Positions 6,370 through 6,642 of a stretch of DNA of 6,642 nt are shown in pieces. The DNA comes from Acidobacteriaceae bacterium (lineage in GTDB: Bacteria; Acidobacteriota; Terriglobia; Terriglobales; Acidobacteriaceae), in contig PLSH01000113.1 in the NCBI GenBank assembly GCA_003165095.1, positions 1 to 6,642 of the forward strand, in the 5' to 3' direction. Under the pieces are notes generated by a model, which saw nothing but the letters and a program-made list of their open reading frames with translations, was not told where the DNA came from and ran no database searches. Within the stretch, counting starts at the first letter, position 1, and each line of letters starts with the position of its first letter. The position numbers and the translations under genes were made by a program.

Positions 6370-6642
6370 GAGGTATTCCACCCTACAGTGCCTCTCGCTG
6401 ACAGGCTCCAGGATGAAGAACCAGTCCTGCTGGTGACAGATCAATTCATGCGTCGAACTGGGTCGCAGATGGAGCATAGACTCCTCATTTCGCGCCGGCG
6501 ACAGCCCAGCGAAACACATGACAACTCAATCTTACGACTAAGGGAAAGAGCGTCCTCATCCGTGGCCATCTCGAACACCTTGCCGATGACGGATGATTCG
6601 GAGCGTCGGCAGGTCCGGCCCTTAACAGCCCGTGGTGCAAGT
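6370..6642. other. Right-hand flank, no assigned gene
   Basis: Upstream region of the phosphatase gene. On the minus strand a frame is open from the window edge to a TGA at 6443-6441 (66 residues, including VIGKVFEMATDEDALSLSRK), which could be the end of an upstream gene. On the plus strand a frame is open from ATG 6448 to the edge (65 codons), with no ribosome site. Neither has a domain I recognise, they cannot both be real, and both may be chance. A small hairpin ACCAG-N5-CTGGT lies at 6420-6434. No convincing promoter for the phosphatase gene is seen. Confidence 0.3.

Noticed and set aside
1..6642. tRNA, rRNA, CRISPR arrays, insertion sequences or phage genes
   Set aside because: No tandem repeat-spacer pattern, transposase, terminal inverted repeats or structural RNA signature was seen on either strand.

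Overview
The window is GC-rich and reads as a bacterial signalling locus. Everything I can support as a gene lies on the minus strand, so transcription runs from the right edge to the left. A Hanks-type kinase fused through one membrane span to a TolB-like/TPR half, an FHA-GAF-PP2C phosphatase, and an ECF sigma factor are all typical of Acidobacteria (Solibacter/Bryobacter-like). That assignment is inference from domain style; no marker gene is present.

Layout in transcription order: (1) 6347-6642, flank with no gene I can name. (2) 4694-6346, a 550-residue FHA-GAF-SpoIIE/RsbU-type PP2C phosphatase; a three-codon mini-ORF sits at the optimal distance from its Shine-Dalgarno and overlaps its start codon. 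(3) 4483-4693, a gap with a candidate promoter. (4) 1810-4482, an 890-residue membrane-spanning Ser/Thr kinase with an extracytoplasmic TolB-like domain and TPR array. (5) 1412-1732, a 106-residue cysteine-containing protein of unknown function with a strong ribosome site, 77 bases behind the kinase. (6) 903-1411, about 510 bases with no convincing gene but a cluster of TGGTC/GACCA half-sites near the next gene. (7) 561-902, a 113-residue STAS-domain anti-sigma-factor antagonist, closed by a strong intrinsic terminator at 478-510. (8) 1-280, the N-terminal 93 residues of an ECF sigma factor that runs off the left edge.

The genes fit a protein-phosphorylation circuit. The kinase would phosphorylate Ser/Thr targets in response to a signal outside the membrane. 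The FHA domain of the phosphatase could dock on phosphothreonine, and its PP2C domain is of the kind that dephosphorylates STAS proteins in partner-switching systems (RsbU/RsbV, SpoIIE/SpoIIAA). The STAS protein has the expected DSSGLG phospho-site. The RsbW/SpoIIAB-type kinase that would complete the switch is not in the window. The wiring between the proteins is inferred; only the domains and gene order are seen.
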